Shown: positions 28,911 to 37,653, numbered from the stretch's first letter. The stretch: 64,000 nucleotides of DNA from Bacteroidales bacterium (GCA_011620595.1 WOYX01000003.1:1-64000); one strand, 5' to 3'. The notes: generated by a model not told the origin, from the letters alone. Numbers and translations: made by a program.

Positions 28911-29279
28911 CTATCTGGTTAGTTTGTAGTCCCGTATTAAGAGTTCAGGTGATAGATTCAATCTTTTTGTGAGGTTACGAATCATTTCAACAGTCAACTT
29001 ACGTTTCCGATTGAGAACTTCGGAAACCCTATTCCTCCCACCAATGACATCAGCAAGATCAACCTGTTTGAGCTGCATTTCCTCCATTCTTATCTTTATT
29101 GCTTCAATAGGATCTGGAGCCTCAATCTGGTAGTGTTTCCTTTCATATTCGTCAATTAATAATCCAAGAATATCTGCTTCGTCACTTTCGAGTGACCCGA
29201 TCTGTGCATCAAAGATTTCCTCCAGTCTCTTAAGAGCTTTTTGGTAATCTATATCTGTTTTAATCAGTTTTATTTTCAT
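28911..29279 (-). CDS. higA: HigA-type antitoxin (XRE-like HTH)
   Basis: 122-aa ORF: IEAIKIRMEEMQLKQVDLADVIGGRNRVSEVLNRKRKLTVEMIRNLTKRLNLSPELLI; downstream of a toxin-like ORF. Confidence 0.9.
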   Translation of the reverse strand: MKIKLIKTDIDYQKALKRLEEIFDAQIGSLESDEADILGLLIDEYERKHYQIEAPDPIEAIKIRMEEMQLKQVDLADVIGGRNRVSEVLNRKRKLTVEMIRNLTKRLNLSPELLIRDYKLTR

Positions 29280-29290
29280 AATTGTTCTTT

Positions 29291-29587
29291 TTAAATCGTG
29301 TTCGCATCAATCATCTCGTAATCAGCATGAGATCCAATAAATCTAATGAAGATCCATTGTTTCTCAAAGTTGAATTTTGCTACCAGCCTGTAGGAATTGC
29401 CTTTGATGTTAAAAACAATTCTGTTATCCTTTAAAATACTCGCATTTGCATAAGTCTTCTTAACATCATTGGGAGTTCTCCAGTCTGAATTCATGGCTGT
29501 GTCATACCATGTCTTTAAGTATTGTTCAGTATCAGAGTGTTTTTCCCAAAACTGTCTTGGAGTACTTTTAGCAAAAATTCTCTCCAT
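29291..29587 (-). CDS. higB: HigB-type mRNA interferase toxin
   Basis: 98-aa ORF: TPNDVKKTYANASILKDNRIVFNIKGNSYRLVAKFNFEKQWIFIRFIGSHADYEMIDANTI. Confidence 0.9.
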   Translation of the reverse strand: MERIFAKSTPRQFWEKHSDTEQYLKTWYDTAMNSDWRTPNDVKKTYANASILKDNRIVFNIKGNSYRLVAKFNFEKQWIFIRFIGSHADYEMIDANTI

Positions 29588-30041
29588 ACATAATAGTTAC
29601 GTGGGCAAAGATATACAATAGTTCCCAAAACGGGAACAAAAAATGAATTTATTATGATAATGGATTTTAAGTAGTTGTTTTCATTATTTTCAGTTTAGGA
29701 GGTATGTTCAATATGCAATAGGTCAGGGCCAAAATGTCATCACCCATTTATGAATATTATGTGCACAATCTGTATTGCCAAAGCAATCCGAATACAAGTT
29801 AAAACATTGAAAGTAAGAAGTCAGGCAAAATCTCTGATTTAAGCCATACGAACAGGTAAATGGCTCAGGGAAGGGTATTTCATATTTATTTAAGATCCCG
29901 AATTTCTACTCCGCGGTCACTGCACTGTTATTCCCGAATTCGCTGCAGTCCTGTTCGCGGAATTAATGCACCATTATTCGGGAAAAAGACAGAAGCAGCC
30001 GGAGATGAAAGTCCGTTTTTTCTCCTACATGCTCTACCGTT

Positions 30042-30270
30042 CTGAAAAGAGAAACTCCAGTGGAATATTCAGCCTTTTGTTCCACGCTTTCCCGCTGTGG
30101 TATTCGCCGGGAAAATAGCGCGTCATCCAGTTCGTCTCATCATAATCCCGGGAGCGCATCAGGCTGTCGACTCTCCGCTGTATTGTCGGGTACATTGCAT
30201 CAAGCGTCTGGTCGCCGCAGTCGAAGTAGATTTTGTGCCCCTCTTCAGGCTCCGGCAGGCACCGGCTGAG
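30042..30270 (-). pseudogene. 3' remnant of an esterase-family alpha/beta hydrolase
   Basis: Minus translation RCLPEPEEGHKIYFDCGDQTLDAMYPTIQRRVDSLMRSRDYDETNWMTRYFPGEYHSGKAWNKRLNIPLEFLFQ; C-terminal His-xxx-AWNxR block of esterases; no upstream catalytic part. Confidence 0.7.
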
Positions 30271-30360
30271 TTAGTCCAGGTACGCTGTCCGGCAACTTTG
30301 GTAATACCCGATATCAGAATTCCGGGAACCGGAGCCGGCGGCAGAGCTAAAAAAAGATTG

Positions 30361-31350
30361 TCACGCTGGTTGAAGGCTTAGTGCAAGCCTCCCGGCAAGG
30401 TTGGCTATATCATCCTTCCTGGCGATGTGTGTGATCCACTTTGCCGGGATGCCGTCATAGCCGTAGAGCAATCCTGCCAGCCCACCTGTGACGGCAGCGG
30501 TGGTGTCGGTGTCCCTGCCCAGGTTGACGGCACGCAGAACGGCCTCGCGATAGCTGCCGGTGGTGAGCAGGCACCAGACGGCTGCCTCGAGGGTATGAAT
30601 TACATAACCGCTGCTGTGGATCTCCTCCTCCGGCAAGCGGGAGATGTCATGCTTCAGCAGACGGTCGAACACCACTATCTCGGGTGGATCGATGAGCAGC
30701 GCTGACAGGTGGCCGAAGACGACTTTCTGCAGATCCCTGTAGATTTCAGACTTATCCCGGCCCTCAAGGATCTGCCTTGCAAACTCGAGGTAATAGAAGC
30801 AGGATATGACTGAGCGGATATGCCTGTGAGTGACGGAAGAGACCTGCCTTGTCATCTCGAACCGTTCGGTTACCGGTCTGTCGGACAAGTAGAAGAGCAG
30901 TGGCAGGATTCTCATGAGCGAGCCGTTGCCGTTTGAAGCCTCGTCGTCGCTCCCCGCCCTGTCAGCCTGCATGCCCCTGGCAAGCCGTTCAATGGCTGTC
31001 CTGGTGGTGTTTCCGACATCGAATACCTCACCATGGGCTGTCCAGAGACCCTCGTGATACCACCTCACGAAACTACGTCCGATGGCATTGACATCAAATC
31101 CCTGTGTCAAAGCCTCGGCGAGGCAGAAGGTGAGGGAGCTGTCGTCCGACCAGGTGCCGGGAGGGAGATCATATGTGCCGAAGCCAGTCATTCCGGTCAC
31201 TGGCTGGCGACTGATATCATCCCTGCTCTCAAACTCGACAGGGACGCCCAGCGCATCTCCGACGGCCACTCCGAAAAGTGCAGATTTTACTGCATATGCA
31301 TAGTCATTTCCATGGCCGGCATATTCCGGTCTTAGTGTTCCTCCGTTCAT
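30361..31350 (-). CDS. ADP-ribosylglycohydrolase family protein
   Basis: 329-aa ORF: GVAVGDALGVPVEFESR, GTWSDDSSLTFCLAEAL, GNGSLMRILPLLFYL, VNLGRDTDTTAAVTGGLAGLLYG. Confidence 0.94.
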   Translation of the reverse strand: MNGGTLRPEYAGHGNDYAYAVKSALFGVAVGDALGVPVEFESRDDISRQPVTGMTGFGTYDLPPGTWSDDSSLTFCLAEALTQGFDVNAIGRSFVRWYHEGLWTAHGEVFDVGNTTRTAIERLARGMQADRAGSDDEASNGNGSLMRILPLLFYLSDRPVTERFEMTRQVSSVTHRHIRSVISCFYYLEFARQILEGRDKSEIYRDLQKVVFGHLSALLIDPPEIVVFDRLLKHDISRLPEEEIHSSGYVIHTLEAAVWCLLTTGSYREAVLRAVNLGRDTDTTAAVTGGLAGLLYGYDGIPAKWITHIARKDDIANLAGRLALSLQPA

Positions 31351-31656
31351 CCAATCCTTATGTTCGTTCCCCCCTATAAAGGGTTCCTCGTGAGTTAAAT
31401 TAACGGTTCAGGAAGGGGATTAGTATAAAAGGAGATCTGCGAAAGAAAGGATTAATCCGGGCAGAAGTGGAATCACCGAACCGGATTATCTCTATTCACG
31501 GGCCGAAAACCTATTCAATCCCTTAGTTGGGCAGCATGAGTATCCTACAGTACCCGTCCTGAGAGGGAACAGATTTTCGATCCCGCATCATTGCAGGCTG
31601 CTTCCGGGGTCAGAGCAGTATACAAATAACTATCTTTATGCCATTGAAACAGTTAC

Positions 31657-32072
31657 ATGGGCTTCTCAATCAAAGGACTTTTCTACCGCATTTTTATCGA
31701 TCCGCTGATCGACGGGCTTCGAAGGCGTGTTGCTTCGATGTTGCCGTCCCGACCCTGGTGATGCATCAGTTTGAGCCGGAGACGGCAGTAAAAGAACTTG
31801 AGGAGATGCGTCGCCTGGCAAAAAGGATAATCATTGCCGACTATAACTGTCCCATGACCCAGGGACCTGCTGCATGGCTGGCATGGGGCATAGAGCGTGC
31901 AGCACGGAGCGACCATTACCGCAACTTCAGAAAGTACATGGCCCGGGGCAGACTGAGCAGGCTGGCAGAGGAAGAAGGACTGGCCATTGTGTCGCGTGAG
32001 AAGAGGGGAGAGGGTGTGTTCACTTTAACGCAGATGCTGTTAAGGGAAGATTTCCATAGGTTTCCACAATAA
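31657..32072 (+). pseudogene. Class I SAM-dependent methyltransferase pseudogene with the SAM-binding core deleted
   Basis: N-terminal MGFSIKGLFYRIFIDPLIDGLRRRVASM then, in another frame, FDVAVPTLVMHQFEPETAVKELEEMRRLAKRIIIADYNCP...; no glycine-rich motif I between them. Confidence 0.7.
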
Positions 32073-32173
32073 TCATCCGGATAGTGCTGTTACTTCAATA
32101 GAAGATGCCGGGATTAAGAAGGGGAGAACTTTTGCAAATGATTTACATACCAAATAAAAATATCTTTACTGTT

Positions 32174-32785
32174 ATGAAAAGAAATGCTCTTTTTCTCGCC
32201 GGGCTGCTTGCCCTGGTAACCCTTTTTTCCTGCTCAAAGGATGAGGACCCCGTGAACTCCTTTAAATTTAACGGGGAGAACTACCTGATAAATGATCTCT
32301 ATCTTCTTGAGGAGATCTTCGATAAGGGAACTGCCTCTGAAATGCATGTCTTCCAGTTTATGTTCGGCAACATAAGCAACGGTGACACTACCGTCCTTGC
32401 TGTCGCTTTGCTTGATGATGACGTCAACACTCTCGGTGGCAACTATCCGTCGCTGGGCTTTTCCGAGGAGGCGCAGCGGAACGTCTATCCCTTTGGCTTG
32501 ATTTTCCTCAGCGGCATCAGCCTTAATGGCGATTCCTACTACCTTACCGGTGATGGCGGCAGCGTTGATGCCAGGGTCCTGTCGAACGGACTCTACTCTG
32601 TAAAAATCAATAATCTGAGTGTTGGAACCTACTCCTCAACAGGTGACAACACCTCCTACCAGGAGAGAGGCACCGTCACGGGGTCATACGAGGGTGCAAT
32701 CCATAAGGAAGTTGAGGTGTTAAGTTCAGATAAAAGTTCGGTGGCGAGTGCCAGGCTCAACTCGGAACTGCAGAAGATAAAATAG
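32174..32785 (+). CDS. Hypothetical lipoprotein
   Basis: ORF track starts at 32105; ATG at 32174 gives MKRNALFLAGLLALVTLFSCSKDED with lipobox. Confidence 0.75.
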   Translation: MKRNALFLAGLLALVTLFSCSKDEDPVNSFKFNGENYLINDLYLLEEIFDKGTASEMHVFQFMFGNISNGDTTVLAVALLDDDVNTLGGNYPSLGFSEEAQRNVYPFGLIFLSGISLNGDSYYLTGDGGSVDARVLSNGLYSVKINNLSVGTYSSTGDNTSYQERGTVTGSYEGAIHKEVEVLSSDKSSVASARLNSELQKIK

Positions 32786-32911
32786 CACCTGATGCCACTG
32801 AAGTGCTCTCTGTGCTCTCTTCAGGTCAGACGCCGGCCTTGATCACGGCATCGAAATTCAACTTCACGAGGAAGATCATCGGACCGTTAGCGGTACCATG
32901 AACAGTAAACG

Positions 32912-33250
32912 TCAGAGCACCCTCGTTGAGGTGACCGGCTTTGGTGCTTTCACCACCATTATGCGTGCTACGGTTCCGGAGCTGTTGGAGAGGCAATGGA
33001 CGATATCCTTTGGACTCTCCACAAGTCTGTCGCTGCTGACCGTTACGGTTTCGTCGCCCACCCGGACGTCAACCCATCCCTCAAGGATGTAAAAAAAGAC
33101 ATCCACGGGGGTGATGTGAGGTTTGAGAGTCTCCCCCGGGTTAAGGGTGATATGCATCACCTGCGCGTTGTCATGGTCGTATAATTTGCGCACGTCAACC
33201 CTGTGCGGCGTCTCGACAATACTCTGTTCTTTCCAGTCAACTATTTTCAT
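32912..33250 (-). CDS. Cupin domain-containing protein
   Basis: 112-aa ORF: HITLNPGETLKPHITPVDVFFYILEGWVDVRVGDE cupin motif 1. Confidence 0.85.
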   Translation of the reverse strand: MKIVDWKEQSIVETPHRVDVRKLYDHDNAQVMHITLNPGETLKPHITPVDVFFYILEGWVDVRVGDETVTVSSDRLVESPKDIVHCLSNSSGTVARIMVVKAPKPVTSTRVL

Positions 33251-33256
33251 TATTTC

Positions 33257-33880
33257 TCATTTTGCGGAAGGATCGCCCTTCCATAATCCCTTGTTCTGCC
33301 TTCGTGCCTTTGCTGCCAGTTCGGTGAATGTCTGCTGATGTTTCACGTTGGGCGGCACCGTCATCACCGTGGCATAACCGTTTCTTACCAGGTGGGCGTT
33401 GATAAAGGTACCGTCTTCAAGATACGCATAGGCAAGAGTTCGGCCGTAGCGGTCGTGCCGCGATATGTCGTACTCGAGTCTGACCTTCTTATCTTTTAAC
33501 AATCGTTGCAGGTAAATGGTTGACTCTGTGCCGAAAAAAGCCTTTGGCCTGGTGCCGTTGTTGCGCGGCTCGGGTGCATTGATGCCTATCAGTCTCACCT
33601 TCATTCCCTTCACACTGCCATCGTCCACCCAAAAGGTGTCTCCGTCGACCACCCGGGATACGTCGTACCATATCTGGCCGGCGGTCCCGTCGCTGTTCCG
33701 GAGCCCCGACTCAGCGTCGTTACCCGTTCGGTACTCTGTTTCAGCTGCCTGGGCTGAGGCTGAGGCCGGAAGGACCAGGCAAAGTGCCATGAGAATTGTA
33801 CGTAATGAGAGCATGATGGTTTTTCTGATCCAACGGGTGAAAATAGAGAATAATTGCATATCCTCAAAATGGTAGATCAC
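33257..33880 (-). CDS. Thermonuclease (SNase-like) family protein, secreted
   Basis: 207-aa ORF: SRVVDGDTFWVDDG, VRLIGINAPEPRN, VRLEYDISRHDRYGRTLAYAYLEDGTFINAHLVRNGYA. Confidence 0.93.
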   Translation of the reverse strand: MIYHFEDMQLFSIFTRWIRKTIMLSLRTILMALCLVLPASASAQAAETEYRTGNDAESGLRNSDGTAGQIWYDVSRVVDGDTFWVDDGSVKGMKVRLIGINAPEPRNNGTRPKAFFGTESTIYLQRLLKDKKVRLEYDISRHDRYGRTLAYAYLEDGTFINAHLVRNGYATVMTVPPNVKHQQTFTELAAKARRQNKGLWKGDPSAK

Positions 33881-33913
33881 CCGAAAAAAATGATTTTACT
33901 GTTATTATTGTTG

Positions 33914-33921
33914 TATATTTG
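33914..33921 (+). promoter_or_regulatory. Bacteroidetes-type -7 element TAnnTTTG upstream of the 33964 lipoprotein
   Basis: TATATTTG 43 nt upstream of the ATG; no convincing -33 TTG verified. Confidence 0.35.
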
Positions 33922-33963
33922 AAATAATACGATAACGGATTCGTTTTTTGAAAAATTTGCCAT

Positions 33964-34419
33964 ATGAAAAAAGCTCTATCTCCACTTACGCTTACTGTAA
34001 TTGTATTACTTACGGCGTTCTTCACTGACTGTTCAGTATTGAAGGACGATCCATGTGACGACACTACGATGCCGGAAATCAGTGCAGGCATAAAGGCAAC
34101 TATTCATGTACTGGACAAGGACAGGAACCCGATTTCCAACCAGCAGGTAAATCTTCATCTTTATAAGAGACCCTGCGGTGCATCGGCCAAGGGAGATTTT
34201 GATTTCAGCGGTCCGACCAATGCACTGGGCATCCTGGAGACCACCGTTGCCTATTATAAACTCAGGAACACGGATGATGAAGTGTGGGTTGACGCATATG
34301 CTGTAAACCTCGGGAACGGCTCAGCAATGGCAAACTCGGAGTATGCAACTTACAAGTATGCTGACTTTATACCCGGCACTGTAAAAGAGGTTCATGTATA
34401 TATCTACCGGGACTTTTAA
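33964..34419 (+). CDS. Hypothetical lipoprotein with Ig/CarboxypepD-like fold
   Basis: 151-aa ORF: lipobox AFFTDCSVL, KATIHVLDKDRNPISNQQVNLHLY. Confidence 0.7.
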   Translation: MKKALSPLTLTVIVLLTAFFTDCSVLKDDPCDDTTMPEISAGIKATIHVLDKDRNPISNQQVNLHLYKRPCGASAKGDFDFSGPTNALGILETTVAYYKLRNTDDEVWVDAYAVNLGNGSAMANSEYATYKYADFIPGTVKEVHVYIYRDF

Positions 34420-34527
34420 ATCTTGTTAAGCCTGCCTGCATTACAGGGCAGAGCATCCGGATAATCGTGACCGTCGTGACCGCCATGACTGGGGCAGAGT
34501 ATCTGCGTGGCTGTCGCGGATCAGTCT

Positions 34528-34700
34528 TTACCAGGTGTAGCGGATACCAAGAGCGGTGCCCCAGCCCAGGCCGTTGACATCACCCGGGAAATCCCATATA
34601 GGCCGGGCGTCAAGGCGGGAGTGGTTTAAATAATAACTGCTGAAGAGCGCCAATGTGTGAGAAAAACTGCTGATATTGCAGAAGCCATACTGAGGTTGCC
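34528..34700 (-). pseudogene. 3' remnant of an outer-membrane beta-barrel gene
   Basis: Minus translation QYGFCNISSFSHTLALFSSYYLNHSRLDARPIWDFPGDVNGLGWGTALGIRYTW* with terminal aromatic residue; truncated at the inverted repeat at 34690. Confidence 0.6.
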
Positions 34701-34733
34701 CGCAGCCGGCCAGCCGGCTGCGGGCAACCTCAG
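34690..34733. repeat. Perfect 21-bp inverted repeat with 2-nt spacer
   Basis: ctgaggttgcccgcagccggc-ca-gccggctgcgggcaacctcag. Confidence 0.95.
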
Positions 34734-34842
34734 GACGCGGGACATATGGCAGATGGCCGCAGCCGGCAGGTTATCAGCCAGATGAGCGCAGGAGCCAGGT
34801 GGCAGAAAACTGTCAGGAAGCCCGATAAACGGAGAGACACCC

Positions 34843-35823
34843 ATGATAAAAGGATTATACACCTCTATTACAAAACCGGTAATATCCATGATCCTGAAGA
34901 TGATTTCGTGGATTGGCCGGAAACTCTCTCCGGGGTCATACGGAAGCTATCACAGGGAATCATTGATTCATGACGGACTGGAACGCACTTTCATTCTGTA
35001 TGTCCCGTCTTCATACGACGGATCTGTTCCCATGCCGCTGGTAATTGCCCTCCATGGCAGGGGAGTGGATGGAGAGGGTATGATAGTGGTCACGCGCAAG
35101 GGTTTTGACAGGCTGGCTGAACGGGATGGATTTCTGGTGGCTTACCCCGACGGAATAGAGCTTGCCTGGAACGACGGCAGGAGGGATCAGGAGGCTGACG
35201 ACCGTGCTCACAGGGAGAATATCGACGATGTGGGCTTTCTCGAAGCGCTGACAGATATGATTGTAAGAGATTACAATGCAGACCCATCCCGTGTTTATGT
35301 CACAGGCATATCCAACGGTGCGATCCTGTCATACCGCCTGGCATGCGAGTTATCTCACAGGATTGCAGCGATAGCTCCCGTCGACGGAAATATTCCACTG
35401 CTATTTATCGACGACTGCATGCCTTCCAGGCATATCCCGGTGCTGGCCATCAACAATGTGGATGACCCCGTGGTGCCGTTTGAAGGAGGCGAGATTTACG
35501 GGCACTTCGGCAAAGAGATGCTGGGGAGGGTGTTGTCAGTGGATCAGTCCATAGAGTACTGGGTGAAAAAGAACGGCTGTTCACCCGTGCCTGTTATCAC
35601 TGAAGAGCCCGACAGGGATCCTGGCGATGGAACGAGAGTGACCAGGAAAGAATATGTTAACGGAGATGACGGCACAGAAGTGATCCTTTACGTTGTGGAT
35701 GGTGGGGGCCACACCTGGCCGGGCGGACTGCAGTACCTGCCTTCCAGGGTTATCGGAAAGACCAGCAGGGATATCGACGCCAGCGAAGTAATCTGGTCGT
35801 TCTTCAGGAGACAGAGGTTGTAA
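34843..35823 (+). CDS. PHB depolymerase / feruloyl-esterase-like alpha/beta hydrolase (LpqC-type)
   Basis: 326-aa ORF: MPLVIALHGRGVDGEGM, RVYVTGISNGAILSYRLACE, VVDGGGHTWPGG. Confidence 0.88.
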   Translation: MIKGLYTSITKPVISMILKMISWIGRKLSPGSYGSYHRESLIHDGLERTFILYVPSSYDGSVPMPLVIALHGRGVDGEGMIVVTRKGFDRLAERDGFLVAYPDGIELAWNDGRRDQEADDRAHRENIDDVGFLEALTDMIVRDYNADPSRVYVTGISNGAILSYRLACELSHRIAAIAPVDGNIPLLFIDDCMPSRHIPVLAINNVDDPVVPFEGGEIYGHFGKEMLGRVLSVDQSIEYWVKKNGCSPVPVITEEPDRDPGDGTRVTRKEYVNGDDGTEVILYVVDGGGHTWPGGLQYLPSRVIGKTSRDIDASEVIWSFFRRQRL

Positions 35824-36122
35824 CCGGGAGAAGACCCGGGAAGTGCAGACCTCCGGCCATCTCCTGCTCCACATCACAGCAGAGGTGATCAATCAGCTCA
35901 TCAGACAGGTGCGGGAAGATGATATTTTCCTTCCTGACATCCCTGGCGATCCGGTCAATATTATGCAGGCTGGTTGCTTCGCTTCCCGACACATGTATCG
36001 GGATTAATGCTCGCCCCCTGTTGCCTGCTGCCTGACAGGACTGCCAACTGCCGTCCCGACACTCCCGATTATCGGGACAGGTTCGTGTACCGGATTGATC
36101 CCCCTCCTCCGTCGGCGGCTCA

Positions 36123-36227
36123 AACTGCCCACTGAGGACTGATGACTGCCGACTGAGCACTGAGGGCTGCCGACTGAGCACTGATGACTGATGACTGAGG
36201 ACTGCCGACTGCCGACTGATGACTGCC
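36123..36227. repeat. Heptanucleotide tandem array, consensus GACTGNN, 15 units
   Basis: aactgcc-cactgag-gactgat-gactgcc-gactgag-cactgag-ggctgcc-gactgag-cactgat-gactgat-gactgag-gactgcc-gactgcc-gactgat-gactgcc, then gacttat overlapping a stop codon. Confidence 0.9.
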
Positions 36228-36233
36228 GACTTA

Positions 36234-36557
36234 TTAAGAGGCCAGGTGTGGATCGACCTTTTTCCTGAGGAGCTCGACCAGCTCGGGCTCCATATAATAG
36301 AAGAAATCAGGTATATCGAGGACGATAAGCTTCTTGCTCAGATCTATGTCGGGAAACTTCTCAGTGATGAACGCCCGGTGCATGTTCTCCATAACAAAGA
36401 CCATGTCAGCCCAGTTCAAAAGCTCAGCAGTGACCTGGTTGGGGGCAGTGGGGGCGATGCCGGCGGACTTTACCCTGTACACAGGGTTTGCACCGTAGAC
36501 GGTCTCGGCCGTGCAGCTTCGCATCCTGTTTACCGTGCAGACGAAGAGGAGATTCAT
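36234..36557 (-). CDS. Low-molecular-weight protein tyrosine phosphatase-like protein
   Basis: 107-aa ORF: MNLLFVCTVNRMRSCTAETVYG, VKSAGIAP, DIPDFFYYMEPELVELL. Confidence 0.75.
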   Translation of the reverse strand: MNLLFVCTVNRMRSCTAETVYGANPVYRVKSAGIAPTAPNQVTAELLNWADMVFVMENMHRAFITEKFPDIDLSKKLIVLDIPDFFYYMEPELVELLRKKVDPHLAS

Positions 36558-36610
36558 TTGATATTTCTGTGGCCTAAACTGTAAATATAGGAAATCTGAA
36601 GCCTCGAGGG

Positions 36611-37639
36611 TTAGAATCTGCCTATGAATTCGATGGTGAACTTGTCAGTGTGGATGGGGAGGAGACTTTTGAAGTAATTTTCATAGTTCAGCCTTATCTC
36701 TGAATAGAACTGTTTTGCTTCAAAACCGAGGTTGAGGCCGCAGGTGAAGCGGCTCGCCCCTATATCGTCCCTGAATACTGCGTCGCCGATGAAGTCTATT
36801 CTCGCTACCGGAGTAACCATCTTTACCATCCGGTTTACAGGCATGAAATTGTAGTATGAATGAAGATATATGCCGTCATCATTCTGCCTGGCTGACAGGG
36901 TGTCGGTCCATTGCCTTACAATATATTCCGATTCGATAAAGAAATTCCCGTTGTTGTACCTAAGCTCTCCGCCATACATTGAGAGATTGTGCTCGATGGC
37001 ACCCTCGCCGTAGTAAAAATTGGTTGCGGCTCTCACACCATCATCCTTTCCGGCGGCGAGACGTGCGGCAAAATTAGGCTTCTCAATCCACTGCGGGTTG
37101 TTGTTGCCCGTGCCGTTCACCGCCCCGGCCACCACGGAGACGGGGATCCGCCCGCGGAATATATACTCGGCGTAGAACCCTATGTCACGCATTCCCTCGT
37201 TGATGTATTTTGCCAGGAATGAGCGGTTGGCAAAGATATTGTCTGCCGGGCTCCGCATGTAGTCGCTGCTGAAGGGTATCTTGCGCTGTCCCAGGTAGAA
37301 GTTCAGGTCGGTGACAGGGGAGAACCGGACATAGGCATCGAGCATCTTCATCTGGCCTTCGTCGGAGAGATCGATCTCGAGCTTGTAGGTCATGTAACTG
37401 TTGATCTTGCCCCGGACGCTGAAGCGGGCGTTGCGCACCTCGAAACGCATCAGGGAGTTGTCAAGGTCGAACTCAACCTTCGTCTTCAGGATGCCGGATA
37501 TCTCCGGAGCAAATTCCGGCATGGTTTTGGTGGTATCCTGCGCCTGTGCTGAGCTACCTGCAAACGAAACCAGCAGGAAGAGGGTCAGTACGCTTGCGTT
37601 GACTCCTGAAACTAATGTTGATAAAGCAGGTCTAACCAT
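36611..37639 (-). CDS. Phosphate-selective porin O/P-like outer membrane protein
   Basis: 342-aa ORF: NARFSVRGKINSYMTYKLEIDLSDEGQMKMLDAYVRFSPVTDLNFYLGQRKIPFS. Confidence 0.82.
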   Translation of the reverse strand: MVRPALSTLVSGVNASVLTLFLLVSFAGSSAQAQDTTKTMPEFAPEISGILKTKVEFDLDNSLMRFEVRNARFSVRGKINSYMTYKLEIDLSDEGQMKMLDAYVRFSPVTDLNFYLGQRKIPFSSDYMRSPADNIFANRSFLAKYINEGMRDIGFYAEYIFRGRIPVSVVAGAVNGTGNNNPQWIEKPNFAARLAAGKDDGVRAATNFYYGEGAIEHNLSMYGGELRYNNGNFFIESEYIVRQWTDTLSARQNDDGIYLHSYYNFMPVNRMVKMVTPVARIDFIGDAVFRDDIGASRFTCGLNLGFEAKQFYSEIRLNYENYFKSLLPIHTDKFTIEFIGRF

Positions 37640-37653
37640 TCTCCCAGTACCTT

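Noticed and set aside
31638-32072. Intact 144-aa methyltransferase ORF
   Set aside because: First ~30 residues are a wrong-frame reading of the N-terminal methyltransferase segment; SAM-binding motif is missing.
34690-34733. Rho-independent terminator
   Set aside because: Very strong stem but no T tract on either side and only a 2-nt loop.
36123-36227. CRISPR-like array
   Set aside because: Unit is only 7 bp; no unique spacers and no cas genes in the window.
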